This document shows, one piece after another, positions 46,220 through 56,640 of a DNA stretch of 64,000 nt; positions within the stretch are counted from its first letter, which is position 1; each line of letters begins with the position of its first letter. The position numbers were made by a program, and so were the translations under genes. Source of the DNA: Endomychus coccineus. Its lineage: Eukaryota > Arthropoda > Insecta > Coleoptera > Endomychidae. Below the pieces are notes generated by a model, which was not told the origin of the DNA, did not search any database, and saw only the letters and a list, made by a program, of their open reading frames with translations. The stretch is taken from NCBI GenBank assembly GCA_958510875.1, contig OY294068.1, positions 75,990,633-76,054,632 on the forward strand, in the 5' to 3' direction.

Positions 46220-46530
46220 AAGTATTCTTAAACTTTCTAATTTTCCGCGCAATTTTCTCGATTTTCTTCCATAAGAACCTTCTCCTGACAATAAAAAACA
46301 CAACAAAAAAATAATTAGTGAAATCGGTCCAGCCGTTCACGCGTGATGGCGTGACCATGGGAAATAGGGATTCATTTTTATAATTTTCGAATTTTCCGCG
46401 CAATTTTCTCAATTTTTTCTCCAATAGAAACCTTCTCCTGACAATAACAAACACAACAAAAAATAATTAGTGAAATCGGTCCAGCCGTTCACGCGTGATG
46501 ACGTGACCAAGGGAAATAGGGATTCATTTA
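46220..46530 (-). repeat. Tandem duplication of the Helitron 5' end
   Basis: Two copies of about 160 bp (46220-46380 and 46381-46530) share TTTCCGCGCAATTTTCTC, CCTTCTCCTGACAATAA, AATTAGTGAAATCGGTCCAGCCGTTCACGCGTGATG and GGGAAATAGGGATTCATTT. The outer copy is cut by the IS630-like insertion at its TATATA tip. Confidence 0.88.
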
Positions 46531-46532
46531 TA

Positions 46533-48846
46533 TACAGGCTGTCCTCGAACTGCGTGGCAAGAATAAAGCCGAAGATTTTCTGATTCGAAAAAAAGTTGAT
46601 GAGCCTTTTTACTTTTGCCTCAAGTGTCTTGTTTACCCGGTAGAGGGCTTCAAAATTGCAAAAATAATTTTGTTTTTTTCGGTATAACTTGAGAACGTGA
46701 TGAAGAACTTTTACAATATTTGGCAGGTGAGTTACTGTCAATAATGGCCATTTTTGAGAGTGGAGCACAGAGCCATAGAGACCATAGAAACGGCTCAAAC
46801 TTGAGGATGTAACGGGAAAAGTGTCCAGAAATTTTTTGTGGTCGATGTAATTCAATCGATATTCTTTATGTAGATAGCTTATCTAATTTGAAAACTTTCC
46901 TTACTCCTAGAAAATTTTGATAAAATCAACGGATTAGCTTGAAAAAATTAATTTTCGAGTCTCGGCAATTTTGGCTCACTAATTTTACTTGATTAAAATA
47001 CCTTAGTTGCCTTTGCTTTTCTAATGTCATTTTGGCATTTGAAGAATTTATTCTCAAAACTGTCAGTTTTTACTTTGCTTTCCGTAAAAATTTTATAAAA
47101 TTATGGCTCAAAATTTCGCTAACACTGAAATGGTTGATATGTTATTGATTTATGGACTTTGTCGTTGCAATGGCCGGAGAAGGGAAAGATATCCGCATCG
47201 CAGAATTCCAAATCGGCAACCCTTCGCGAAACTGGCAAATTTGAAGCAAATCGCAGAGAAACTGGACGCAGACGGACAAGAAGGACGTTCGAGCTCGAAG
47301 AAGCGATACTGGAAGCGGTTAAAACTGAACCTGGGATAAGCACACTACGTTTGGGACTTCGTATTGGAGCCTCAAAATCATTAGTTCATAATGTACTGAA
47401 AGGAGAACTGTTGTATCCCTATCATATTAACACAGATCAAGACTTATTGCCCATGGATCCAGGTCATCGGCTAGATTTCTGTCGGCTTATTGTCCAAAGA
47501 CAAAACGCAAACCCCAATTGTTGTAGAAGAATTCTTTTCACGGACGAAGATACTTTCACGAGATGTGGTCTTTTTAACCTCCATAATGAACATTTCTATG
47601 CTGATGAAAATCCTCATGAAACGGAAGTTACATATTTTCAGAATCAAACTAAAATCAATGTTTGGGTTGGAATTGTGGATAACTTTATTATTGGCCCTAC
47701 CGTTATACCCGATCGATTGAACGGGGAGAACTACTTGAACTTCTTGGAACAAAGGCTACTTGAACTGTTGGAAGACTTGCCCTTACACATTCGTCGTGGC
47801 CTCCTCATTTCACATTAGCTGTGAGGCGACATTTGAATGCGGAATATCCAGATCGCTGGATAGGTAGAGGATACGATGCACCAGTGAACTGGCCGGCCTG
47901 CTCCCCTGATATGACGCCCTGCGACTTCTTTCTATAAGGCGCTTTGAAGACGAAAGTTTATGCAGCTCCAGTGAACACACGAGAGGAATTGTTGCAACGA
48001 ATTAATCATGAAGCGGATTTATTGCAGAATGATCCTGAAGTACTAGCCAGAGTTCAATCCAATGTTTCTTGAAACGAATTAATTTGTGTATTCAGGAAAA
48101 TGGGCAACATTTCGAACAATTGATGCCTTAGCGATTTCCCAAAAAGTTTTGTTGTTTCTTTTAATTTAGCATTTGTTTTTCCTAAATAATCACATCGTTT
48201 CCCCATTTCTATTGTTTTTATTATTCGTGTTTTACCGAGATAATAACCATTTCAGTGTTAGTGAAATTTTGAGCCATAATTTTATAAAATTTTTACGGAA
48301 AGCAAAGTAAAAACTGACAGTTTTGAGAATGAATTCTCCAAATGCCAAAATGACATTAGAAAAGCAAAGGCAACTAAGGTATTTTAATCAAGTAAAATTA
48401 ATAAGCCAAAATTGCAGAGACTCAAAAATTATTTTTTTCAAGCCAATCCGTTGATTTTATCAAAATTTTCTAAGAGTAAGAAAAATTTTCAAATTGGATA
48501 AGCTATCTACATAAAAAATATAGAGTGAATTACATTGACCACAAAAAAGTTCTGGACACTTTTCCTGTTTCATCCTCAAGTTTGAGCCATTTCTATGGTC
48601 TCTAAGGCTCTATGCTCCGCTCTCAAAAACGGCTATTATTGACAGTAACTCACCTCCTAAATATTGTAGAAGTTTTTCATCACGTTCTCAAGTTATACCG
48701 AAAAAACAAAATTATTTTTGCAACTTTGAAGCCCTCTACCGGCTAAACAAGACACTTTAGGCAAAAGTAGAAAGGCTCATCAAATTTTTTTCGAATCAAA
48801 GAATCTTCGGTTTCATTTTAGCCACGCAGTTCGAGGACATCCTGTA
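46533..48846 (+). mobile_element. IS630/mariner-like DNA transposon with long TIRs, copy 2
   Basis: The ends are TACAGGCTGTCCTCGAACTGCG and its inverse ...TTCGAGGACATCCTGTA. The TIRs are about 600 bp each (46533-47135 and 48245-48846). As in copy 1 the arms reach into the transposase start: the ATG and 11 codons are repeated inverted at 48245-48277. The left flank is TA-rich Helitron sequence; the right end directly abuts a third, shortened copy. Confidence 0.92.
47103..48131 (+). pseudogene. DUF4817-headed IS630-like transposase, copy 2
   Basis: The start at 47103 opens MAQNFANTEMVDMLLIYGLC (DUF4817). A frameshift leads to the main frame (to 47818) with IGASKSLVHNVL, DFCRLIV, ILFTDEDTFTRCGLF and NVWVGIVDNFIIGP. 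After LPLHIRRGL, 23 bp present in copy 1 are missing, including the codons of the HDGAPP motif with the second catalytic aspartate. The remaining C-terminal frame reads VRRHLNAEYPDRW, ..SPDMTPCDFFL, then a stop where copy 1 has W, and NHEADLLQNDPEVLARV. A 2-bp insertion breaks it again near 48064. This copy is therefore more damaged than copy 1. Confidence 0.9.
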
Positions 48847-49283
48847 TACAGGGTGTCCTCGAAAATAATTTTTTTCAAGCTAATCCGTTAATTTTATCAA
48901 AATTTTCTAAGAGTAAAAAAAGTTTTCAAATTAGATAAGCTATTTACATAAAAAATATAGAGTGAATTACATCGAACACAAAAAAGTTCTGGACCCTTTT
49001 CCCGTTACATCCTCAAGTTTGAGCCATTTTTATGGTCTCTAAGGCTCTATGCTCCACTTTCAAAAACGGCTATTATTGACAGTAACTCACCTCCTAAATA
49101 TTGTAAAAGTTCTTCATCACGTTCTCAAGTTATACCGAAAAAACAAAATTATTTTTGCAATTTTGAAGCCCTCTACCGGGTAAACAAGACTTTTGAGGCA
49201 AAAGTAAAAAGGCTCATCACCTGTTTTTCGAATCAAAGAATCTTCGACTTTATTTTGGGCACGCAGTTCGAGGACATCCTGTA
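48847..49283. mobile_element. Deletion derivative of the IS630-like element
   Basis: It begins TACAGGGTGTCCTCGAA (left tip, about 17 bp) and then jumps into the right arm (AATAATTTTTTTCAAGCTAATCCG...) through to TTCGAGGACATCCTGTA. The 437-bp unit keeps both ends and no gene. It starts on the very next base after copy 2 ends. Confidence 0.85.
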
Positions 49284-51045
49284 TATAGATGTAAACATTT
49301 ACACATTATTAATATATCATATTTTTTACTGTCAAACTTGCTTTCATGATACCACAGAGTAATTAATTTGATTTAAATATGCGACGTTACACTTCGTTGA
49401 CGTAAGTGTGACGTCATTCAAATCTTATAACAATAATTTCTGGCACTTCTGCATATATTTATAACCAGAAAAACACTGTTGTCATGATGGTACTATGAAA
49501 TAATATAGTTCCATTTGACAAACTCAAGATGGATGTCAGAAGTATCACTTGCAATGGGGTTTCCGCGCCTAAAACGATACAATTCCTATTTTTAACTGTA
49601 TACATTCATTCCACCAATAGTAACGGCGCAATCGTCCCCACAGTGGCGTACATACAAACTACCATACGCACATATGCACATACGCACACACACACTCATA
49701 TATTGTGTCAAAATAGTCTCGATTTCTGCGAAAATTCGGAAACATTTTTTCAAACCAATTACACTACTCCCTTTGCATACGTATAGTGAGGAGGTAAAAT
49801 TGATCTTCGAAATAGTCAAAGCAGTGGAGTTTGACTATTTTGATGAGTTCGAATGAGGGAATAGGTACATTCGAAATATATGAAACTTAAACCTTCGAAC
49901 CACTGCGAAGATAAAACGAGATGAAATATGTCATATCTTTCTCATCTCTTCTCTACTTGAATGTAGGTATCAGAAGTGTTACATACATGGATACCTTTGT
50001 AATCTAGTTTCTCAAAACTACCATTCGTTTAAGCATAAAAGTAAGAGAAAACGATATTATCACACTGGGAATCAACTAATTACATTTGAATTTCATTTAT
50101 GTACATGAAAGATCATGAACCTCAGATTGAAGTGTTAGATTAGATCAGTAGTTTGTATTCTCATTTGTATGACTTTGCTGTCCATTATACATGTTTAGCT
50201 ACGTATAAACATCACATATACGTTCTCTACATTGCAGTGCGTCCATCTAACAGTAAAAGTTTATTAGTTACTGCAAGGCTATAAACACATCAAGTTTGAT
50301 ATGTGGTGCATTATAAACAAATACGGGAGGTAATACTAATGAGACCAAACTAAGTGCAGTCATCATTATATTGACTGCATTATACTTTTACTGTCTCTTT
50401 TCTTGTAATAAATTCACGTCGTATTAGCTATTCATTAAGTACAATTGCCATAACATATTATTTATTGGGTCTCTCCGAAGCAGAAGTAGTTACATTCCTA
50501 CTAACAAAACTGGGCAAAAAATTGGTGAGGGCAGAACAGCGGAGAGACAATTATTGAGTGTATACTTGCCAACTTCTTCTGAGTTTCTATTGATTTTTTG
50601 CGCTCCTCAGATGCAGTTAAATAAATAACTCCGTTTCACTTTATGTCGATGTGATTTTCGGTCCATTGCTTCTTTTATACACTATATCAACTTCTGTTAG
50701 ATGGAACACGTAAGCTTAGGTAAACTTTCACGAACCGATAGATGTCAAAAAACGTGCTGCTATCTGAAATACTGCGCCAACTACTAAATACCCGAGAAGA
50801 AGAACACTACGTAATTTGCTTACAGGCCTTGATTGACATAAATGATGATTGGAATCTTGGCTACAGCTCAAAAAATTGATGAAAAAATGAAATAAATAAT
50901 AGTTTTTTTTTAATCTGAAAAATGCAAGAAATCAAAATGTTATGCTGTATGAGTTACCACTGTGAACTGTGATATAATGTAATTCAGTTTTGAAGTAATA
51001 CCCTCTTTCCATTTTCTATTAATTATCTAGTTTCAATTACATCCA
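49284..51045. other. Stretch without a recognisable gene
   Basis: No coding motif. A short CA-rich run (ACGCACACACACACTCA) lies at 49683-49699 and a palindrome-like GACGTTACACTTCG..AAGTGTGACGTC near 49382-49413. Otherwise featureless. Confidence 0.45.
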
Positions 51046-51048
51046 TAG

Positions 51049-52187
51049 TAGTCCAGGCAACGAACCGGAAAATAAAAAAAAATATAGTAAGCTGGAATTT
51101 CAAATTTTTTTTTGCATTTTGTTCCTAATACCCCATAGATCATTCATGACTATCCAGACCGCGGGGGTCGACCTTTCTACCCCCTCAAAACGGGGTTTCA
51201 ACCCCTCGGAGAAGCATTCTTATAAAAACAGTCCAAAATTAATGAATTAAGAGCCGAAAATGACACCTAGTATGTTTTTTGGGTCGCTGACAACGATTCC
51301 GCTGTTGGTTTTCTCGGAAAACTCCCTCCAGATGAGAAATTTGGAAAATTTATATATAATATATAATTTATAATTTTGTTGCAAAAATGACGAATAGCAG
51401 ATTTTTTGGATCGCTGATCACGATTCCGATGTTATTTTCCCCAAAAAACTCTGCACATGGAAAATTTGGGAAATTTGAGATTTTCCTGAGGCGTTTGTGA
51501 ATAATAAAGTATAATTTTGTTGGAAAAATGAACTCTAGTAGGTTTTTTGGGTTACTAATCACGATTCCACTGTTATTTTCCCAAAAAAAGTCTCCAGATG
51601 GAAAATTCGGGAACTTTGAGATTTTCCTGAGACGGTTATGAATGATAAAGTATAATTTTGTTGCAAAAATGACTGAAGGTTGTGACTAGAGGTCATTTTT
51701 GCATCAAAATTATACTTCATTATTCATAACCGTCTCAGGAAAATCTCAAATTTCCCGAATTTTCCATCTGGAGAGACTTTTTTGTGAAAAATTACAGCGG
51801 AATCGTGATCAGCGACCCAAAAAATCTACTGGAGGTCATTTTTGCAACAAAATTATAAGTTATATATTATATATGAATTTTTCAAATTTCTCATCTGGAG
51901 GGAGTTTTCCGAGAAAACTAACTGCGGAATCGTGTTCAGCGACCCAAAAAACATACTGGGGGTCATTTTCGGCTCTTAATTCATTAATTATGGACTGTTT
52001 TTATAAGAATGCTCCTCTGAGGGGTTGAAACCCCGTTTCGAAGGAGTAGGAAGGTCGACCCCGCGGTCCTGATAGTCATGAATGATCTATGGGGTATTAA
52101 GAACAAAATGCAAAAAAAATTTGAAATTCTAGCTTACTATATATTTTTTTTTATTATGGTCTTTTTCCGTGCTTATTGCCTGGACTA
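51049..52187. mobile_element. Foldback transposon FB-b
   Basis: It starts TAGTCCAGGCAACG, ends TTGCCTGGACTA, and is flanked by TAG on both sides (51046-51048, 52188-52190). Nearly the whole element is an inverted repeat around a centre near 51680. The arms are unequal: the left holds three tandem units of about 145 bp and the right two. Each unit has TTTTTTGGGTCGCTGATCACGATTCCG (51278, 51401, 51547; inverted at 51801 and 51923). The outermost 200 bp include a GC-rich patch (GACCGCGGGGGTCGACC). No protein-coding capacity. Confidence 0.93.
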
Positions 52188-52209
52188 TAGGCTATATAAC
52201 ACAGTTATA

Positions 52210-53138
52210 GTGCAGTCAATAAGCTGAGGAACTTTCTAAAAAAAAGCAGTGCATCGTATCAGAAAAACTCTTTTTGCATGATGTTCTGTGGCCGACGTGG
52301 ATCATTCCGAAGCGTTGAGCTAAGCTACTGTGGCCTCTTATTTACCCATAAACTCCAAATTCCCCCCATTTTCACCCCCTTTTCTAAGATAATTTTTATT
52401 TGTAAAATTTGATTATCCTTGTAATTTTTTTGATTTTTGAAGAATTTTCAAACAATTGTTTCTTTTTATATTATTTTTAATTTTTGGAATTTAACATGCA
52501 CGTTGAAAACACAAATAATAATCAACACGGCACTCAAGAAATTACATTTAGAAAAAAAGAAGAATTCATAAAAAAATCTTCGTTTTCCGGAAAATGTTAA
52601 TTTTCAACTTTTTAATTATCAAATTCAGCAACCACATAAACCCCTATTGTGAATTATCACAGCATAATTTCAATGACGTGAGAAGATTTTCTCTTCAGGT
52701 TTCCAAGTTTTACTCGAATTTTCCTGCTTTTGGTCTACTTTGCATTGGAATACGCGACGGCCAACATCTTTTATGTATAAAACTATGATCGCGTGAAAAA
52801 TCAACAATTTTGTATAAAAATCACGAGATTTTCCTGATTTTCGGCCTATTGAATGAGTTTTCCGGGAAAATTACCTCGGATTCGTGTTCATCGACACAGA
52901 AAGCTTCCTAGAACCCATTTTGGAGGTTTAATTTTCATTTTTTATGAATAAAAAACTATTTCAAAAAGAGGTTAATTGGTTAATTCAGCGTTTGTGGGTA
53001 AATGAGAGGCCACAGCAGCTTAGCTCAACCTTTACGAATGATCCACGTCGGCCAGAATGCAAAAAGAATTTTTCCGATACGACCGCCGGCTTTTTTTAAA
53101 GAAAGTCGGCCAGATTCTCCAGCTTATTGACTGGACTA
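52210..53138. mobile_element. Foldback transposon FB-c
   Basis: It starts TAGTGCAGTCAATAAGCTG, ends CAGCTTATTGACTGGACTA and is flanked by TTA on both sides (52207-52209, 53139-53141). The arms are about 170 bp (GTGGCCTCTTATTTACCCA / TGGGTAAATGAGAGGCCAC; TGGCCGACGTGGATCATTC). The interior at 52850-52905 (TTTTCCGGGAAAATTACCTCGGATTCGTGTTCATCGACACAG) is a diverged copy of the FB-b repeat unit. It lies only 20 bp from FB-b. Confidence 0.9.
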
Positions 53139-53141
53139 TTA

Positions 53142-54157
53142 GTGGGTTTGTGCGCAACATTTATGTCGTACTGTATTGAGCATTCCTCAATTTCTTCTGA
53201 CGACTCCGGAATGTACGGTAATGTTATTCATAACACTTGTCTTTGTAAATTGTTGGTGCTACTGAATTAAAGTGGAGATATCTTTGAGACCAAACTTCTT
53301 TTGTAAGCCATGATGTATTTATTCTATCGTCTCACTCATGCTTAATATTTACTTCTACTTCACAGGTAAATTGAAGTTAACAGTAAAATTGTTTAAAATT
53401 ATTAATTGAGTACTGTATTTTATCCTTGGGAACACAGATTAACAATCATCTACTCAAGTGAGTGAACTAATAACCATTTTTTCTGGATAATTCTAACTGC
53501 AAATCCCTTATTGAGCCAACATTATTATTTGACTTCAATGAGTAGTTATTGAAAGTATGACACACTTGAAAGACGCTCTTTGTAATAATTTCCGAAGTAT
53601 ATTCATGATAAGTGCTATGCTTTCCCGGACAAAATTTGACAAGTAACCACCAAGAACCAAGAAACTTTTTCACTTATCGTAAATTAGTGTGTAGTAAAAC
53701 GTAATTAAATGAGAAGTGTGTTCACGACTACTGAAATGAATTCGATTACATAAATTTCAAGTTATGGATAGAATGGTGTGAATCAGTATTACACCACAAC
53801 TTGGTAAACATGTCCTGATAGATTTACACGTACTTAAGGGAGGAATACTAGAAATATTCATTTAACCAAAGATGAAATCATTATTTATTTTTGTTCAGAA
53901 GAAAAATGTAATATCGAGGAAGGAACTTGACTATAAGGTATTCTCAGCTGCTATAACTGACCTCAATTCATTGTTTTGCCAATGTCATTGTCGTGCCAAT
54001 ATAATGTCTATTCAGCACGAAACGTTTTACAAATTGCCGCCATAGTAAAGGGAACTGGAAGGGCTGAGTGCTGGTCTCATTCTATCAACTCTATGAATCC
54101 TACTAAGTCTTCTTATAATCATCTATGATAACCTGAAGACTCCTTTCTATGTATTTC
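53142..54157. other. Stretch without a recognisable gene
   Basis: Nothing with a motif. The longest frame (68 codons, minus strand, 53467-53673) has no recognisable content. Confidence 0.45.
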
Positions 54158-54745
54158 AGGACACATCGGAGTGAAGGCTGACGAAGTCGCAAAAAAAGAG
54201 GCCGAAATCACATTTTTGGCACCTGAACCTTTCTGCGAGATAAGTGCATACACAATACTGGGAGAACTCAAAAAAAAAATTACGGAACACAAGATGCCAT
54301 CACTGAATAGGACTACAAGGAATGAAGCAGGCAAAGATACTTCTGGTAAACTATAGCCAGAAGAGAAGAACCGAAGAGAAAGTAGGCTTACGGGAAATCT
54401 AACAAGACGCTATCGGTTGAGAGGACACCCTTGAGTACGGATTAGTGAAAGAAGAAGAGTATAGGTTCTACGAAGAGGAGAACGTAACCTCTATTCACAT
54501 CTTCGTAGATTGCACTATCCTGCAAAACCCAAGGGAACGGCACCTTGGAACGTACCAAATAGAAGAGGGAGATTTACCAAACTTGAAGCCATTCGAAATC
54601 CTGAACTTCCTTTAAGCTACAGGGTTGGAGGAACTACTATAGTCTCTGAGATATCCTGAACGGCGCAGCAACCGAAGGGGACACAATAGATATATTAGAT
54701 CGCAGTGTGCAAATACCCTCAATGCAATACAAAACAATACTTACT
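54158..54745 (+). pseudogene. LINE 3' end: RNase H tail and UTR
   Basis: It opens inside RNase H (GHIGVKADEVAKKEAE, the last RNase H box with H and D), then LTGNLTRRYRLRGH. After frameshifts, EEENVTSIHIFVDCTILQNPRERHLGTYQ takes the place of the terminal zinc-finger region, and LKPFEILNFL plus TGLEEL close the protein near 54640. The UTR contains GGGGACACAATAGATATATTAGATCGCAGTGTGC, related to 28420-28450 on the other strand. It is 5'-truncated and of the R1/LOA/I group. Confidence 0.75.
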
Positions 54746-54750
54746 CCTAG

Positions 54751-54779
54751 CACAGAGTAGGTTATATACCTACTCTGTG
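54751..54779. repeat. Short perfect inverted repeat
   Basis: CACAGAGTAGGT and ACCTACTCTGTG are exact inverses, 12 bp each with a 5-base spacer, just after the LINE 3' end. Confidence 0.8.
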
Positions 54780-55007
54780 ATTCCTGTTTGAATTTCCGTA
54801 ATCATTTCCATGATCATTTCCATTTTAGGTTATCGAAAAATCATAATTATAGATTGTCAAGAACATAGTATATACTTTTAAATTCCAACTCACATGATAG
54901 GAATCATAGGTCTTATTATGAAATTCCAAATAAAACTGATTTTTTTTCTTGCCGGTTACGAAACATTTGTTCACAAATAAAAAGTACAATACTGACGTAT
55001 CAACGTC

Positions 55008-55036
55008 CATAGAGATCATATATTATGATCTCTATG
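55008..55036. promoter_or_regulatory. Palindrome upstream of the candidate host gene
   Basis: CATAGAGATCATA and TATGATCTCTATG are exact inverses with a 3-base spacer; CAACGT stands outside on both sides as a direct repeat. It ends 84 bases before the ATG. It may be a regulatory site or an excision scar; the sequence alone does not decide. Confidence 0.4.
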
Positions 55037-55120
55037 TCAACGTCTGCTTATCCAATGTCATAATTTGTCAGTTGTTAAGACTCGGTGATAACCTTAAACA
55101 TCTACAAAATTTCTGTCCAG

Positions 55121-56110
55121 ATGGAATCAGAACCAATGATAAATTTATTGAGAACTCACTTCGAACGAGTGAATGCCTTCCTCAACACTCAAAACTGTTT
55201 CGAAGTATTGACTAAACGTTCTAGTGTGAACGAGAATATAGGAATAAAAAGTGACGAAACCTCTCAGCTCTTTGCTAACGTATTGATCAAATCAAAAAAT
55301 TGCAATAGTGACGACGAACTAGAGATTTCAACAGGAAATGTAGCAACCAACTCATCAATATCTCAGGAAGATAATTCAGCTCAGTTTGACATTCAAACCA
55401 CAGCTATACAGATTCAAACTTCGAATGAAAGACTATCAGAATTTTCGGTTCAAACGGCAAAAGATGAATTCACGTCTTGTAAATCTACAGAATGTTGTCC
55501 AGTCTGTGTTGACAAATCAGAAACATCTGATCTTCCAAGTGTTGCATCCACTTCAAAAGAATCTCCTCAATATACTCATGTATTATCTTCCTCCAATTTT
55601 GAAGAAGAACTCGAAAAATATAACAACGACAGTAAGCTCAACCAGTTCCTAGGATGTATATCAAGAACAGATGATATCGAATATTCAAATCCTCCTGGAT
55701 TACATGTTTATGATGCTGATCTCGGCGATCGTGTCGAAAAACCAGAGTGTGAATTATTGGAAAAGAAGTCTAGCTCATCGATGGAAGATATCAAACCATT
55801 GAATATAGCAGATTTCAAGCAGGATTTGTACTTTGATGATTTGCCTTTGAAAACAATATTAATGGATGATGATGTATTTGAATCGGCATATCAAAGTATG
55901 TATGGTGATTACATAGCCGAAAATAAGTTGAGACAATACTTAGAAGAAATGAGGTGTACAAATACTTTAATTGAATTGGATGACGATTCTAACTACGAAT
56001 TGAGAACTACATTCACTGGTACAGATGTCAGAAATCATTTTCTGAACTTGAACCATCTCAAAATACAAAAGGAGATGTCTAAAAAAATTGAAGATTTATA
56101 CCAGAAATGA
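55121..56110 (+). CDS. Uncharacterised acidic protein, 329 aa; candidate host gene
   Basis: This is the only long, unbroken and non-repetitive frame in the window that is not transposon-like. The chosen start is the ATG at 55121, after TCTGTCCAG, which could be a good initiation context or a 3' splice site, in which case upstream exons exist. No ATG precedes it in this frame. The protein is rich in S, T, E and D, with an N-terminal helical start (MESEPMINLLRTHFERVNAF), a serine-threonine-rich low-complexity middle, a cysteine cluster (CKSTECCPVC) near residue 125 and a better-ordered acidic C-terminal part (LYFDDLPLKTILMDDDVFES, YIAENKLRQYLEEMR, VRNHFLNLNHLKI). No signal peptide or membrane segment is visible. 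I do not recognise the family. An AATATAAAA sequence 25 bases after the stop could serve for polyadenylation. It could be a complete gene, a last exon or a retrocopy. Confidence 0.6.
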   Translation: MESEPMINLLRTHFERVNAFLNTQNCFEVLTKRSSVNENIGIKSDETSQLFANVLIKSKNCNSDDELEISTGNVATNSSISQEDNSAQFDIQTTAIQIQTSNERLSEFSVQTAKDEFTSCKSTECCPVCVDKSETSDLPSVASTSKESPQYTHVLSSSNFEEELEKYNNDSKLNQFLGCISRTDDIEYSNPPGLHVYDADLGDRVEKPECELLEKKSSSSMEDIKPLNIADFKQDLYFDDLPLKTILMDDDVFESAYQSMYGDYIAENKLRQYLEEMRCTNTLIELDDDSNYELRTTFTGTDVRNHFLNLNHLKIQKEMSKKIEDLYQK

Positions 56111-56640
56111 ATATTAGAATTATTATGCAAAATTTGTATAATATAAAAATCATTTTAGATAGGAAAATGCTTTCATTTCAAAGCCTCTTTCCAGGTCGTG
56201 GTCATATCAAATAAGTCTTACGTTTATATCTAATGTTTGATCTTTGTAATACATTTATTTTTATTATCACATATCTTATCTTGAATTGAATATATCGAAT
56301 TGTTGTTGTCAATTAACTAAGTAGCATTTCCTCTTCTTTGACAGTTTCGGCTAAACTCCTACTGATCCATTCACTTGGTTCAACCGAATGTATAAGGTAT
56401 TCGCAACAATGGCACGACAGTGAACATCATAAATGAAACGAATAAAACACAATTTCACATTTACCAACTCATATTTATTCATAGCTATATTTACATTTAG
56501 GTTTAGGTTTCTTGTGAGTGGACCGAACATCAAGCCCTGCATTGCGACCTTGTAGTTCATTGTTGGTCACTTCTAATTGTAGTTAACTCAGCAAGGTCAG
56601 TCTTTTTACAAGGCCTTCGATTTTGATCGTTTAGATCTTC
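56111..56640. other. 3' flank of the candidate gene
   Basis: AT-rich. No RNA gene or motif. Frames here are short and without recognisable content. Confidence 0.45.

Larger units (their letters stand above)
43905..46530 (-). mobile_element. Helitron remnant, 5' end to Rep domain
   Basis: The minus strand starts with a typical arthropod Helitron 5' end (ATGAATCCCTATTTCCC, GTCACG..ATCACGCGTGAACGGCTGGACCGATTTC), present twice in tandem. It then has a Helitron-type N-terminal domain and the HUH Rep core, ending near 43905. The helicase part and the 3' hairpin are missing, so the element is truncated. The IS630-like copy 2 is inserted in its 5' tip. Confidence 0.87.

Noticed and set aside
49529..49856. 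Frames of 60-85 codons around the CA-rich run
   Set aside because: Composition driven by the simple repeat; no motif.
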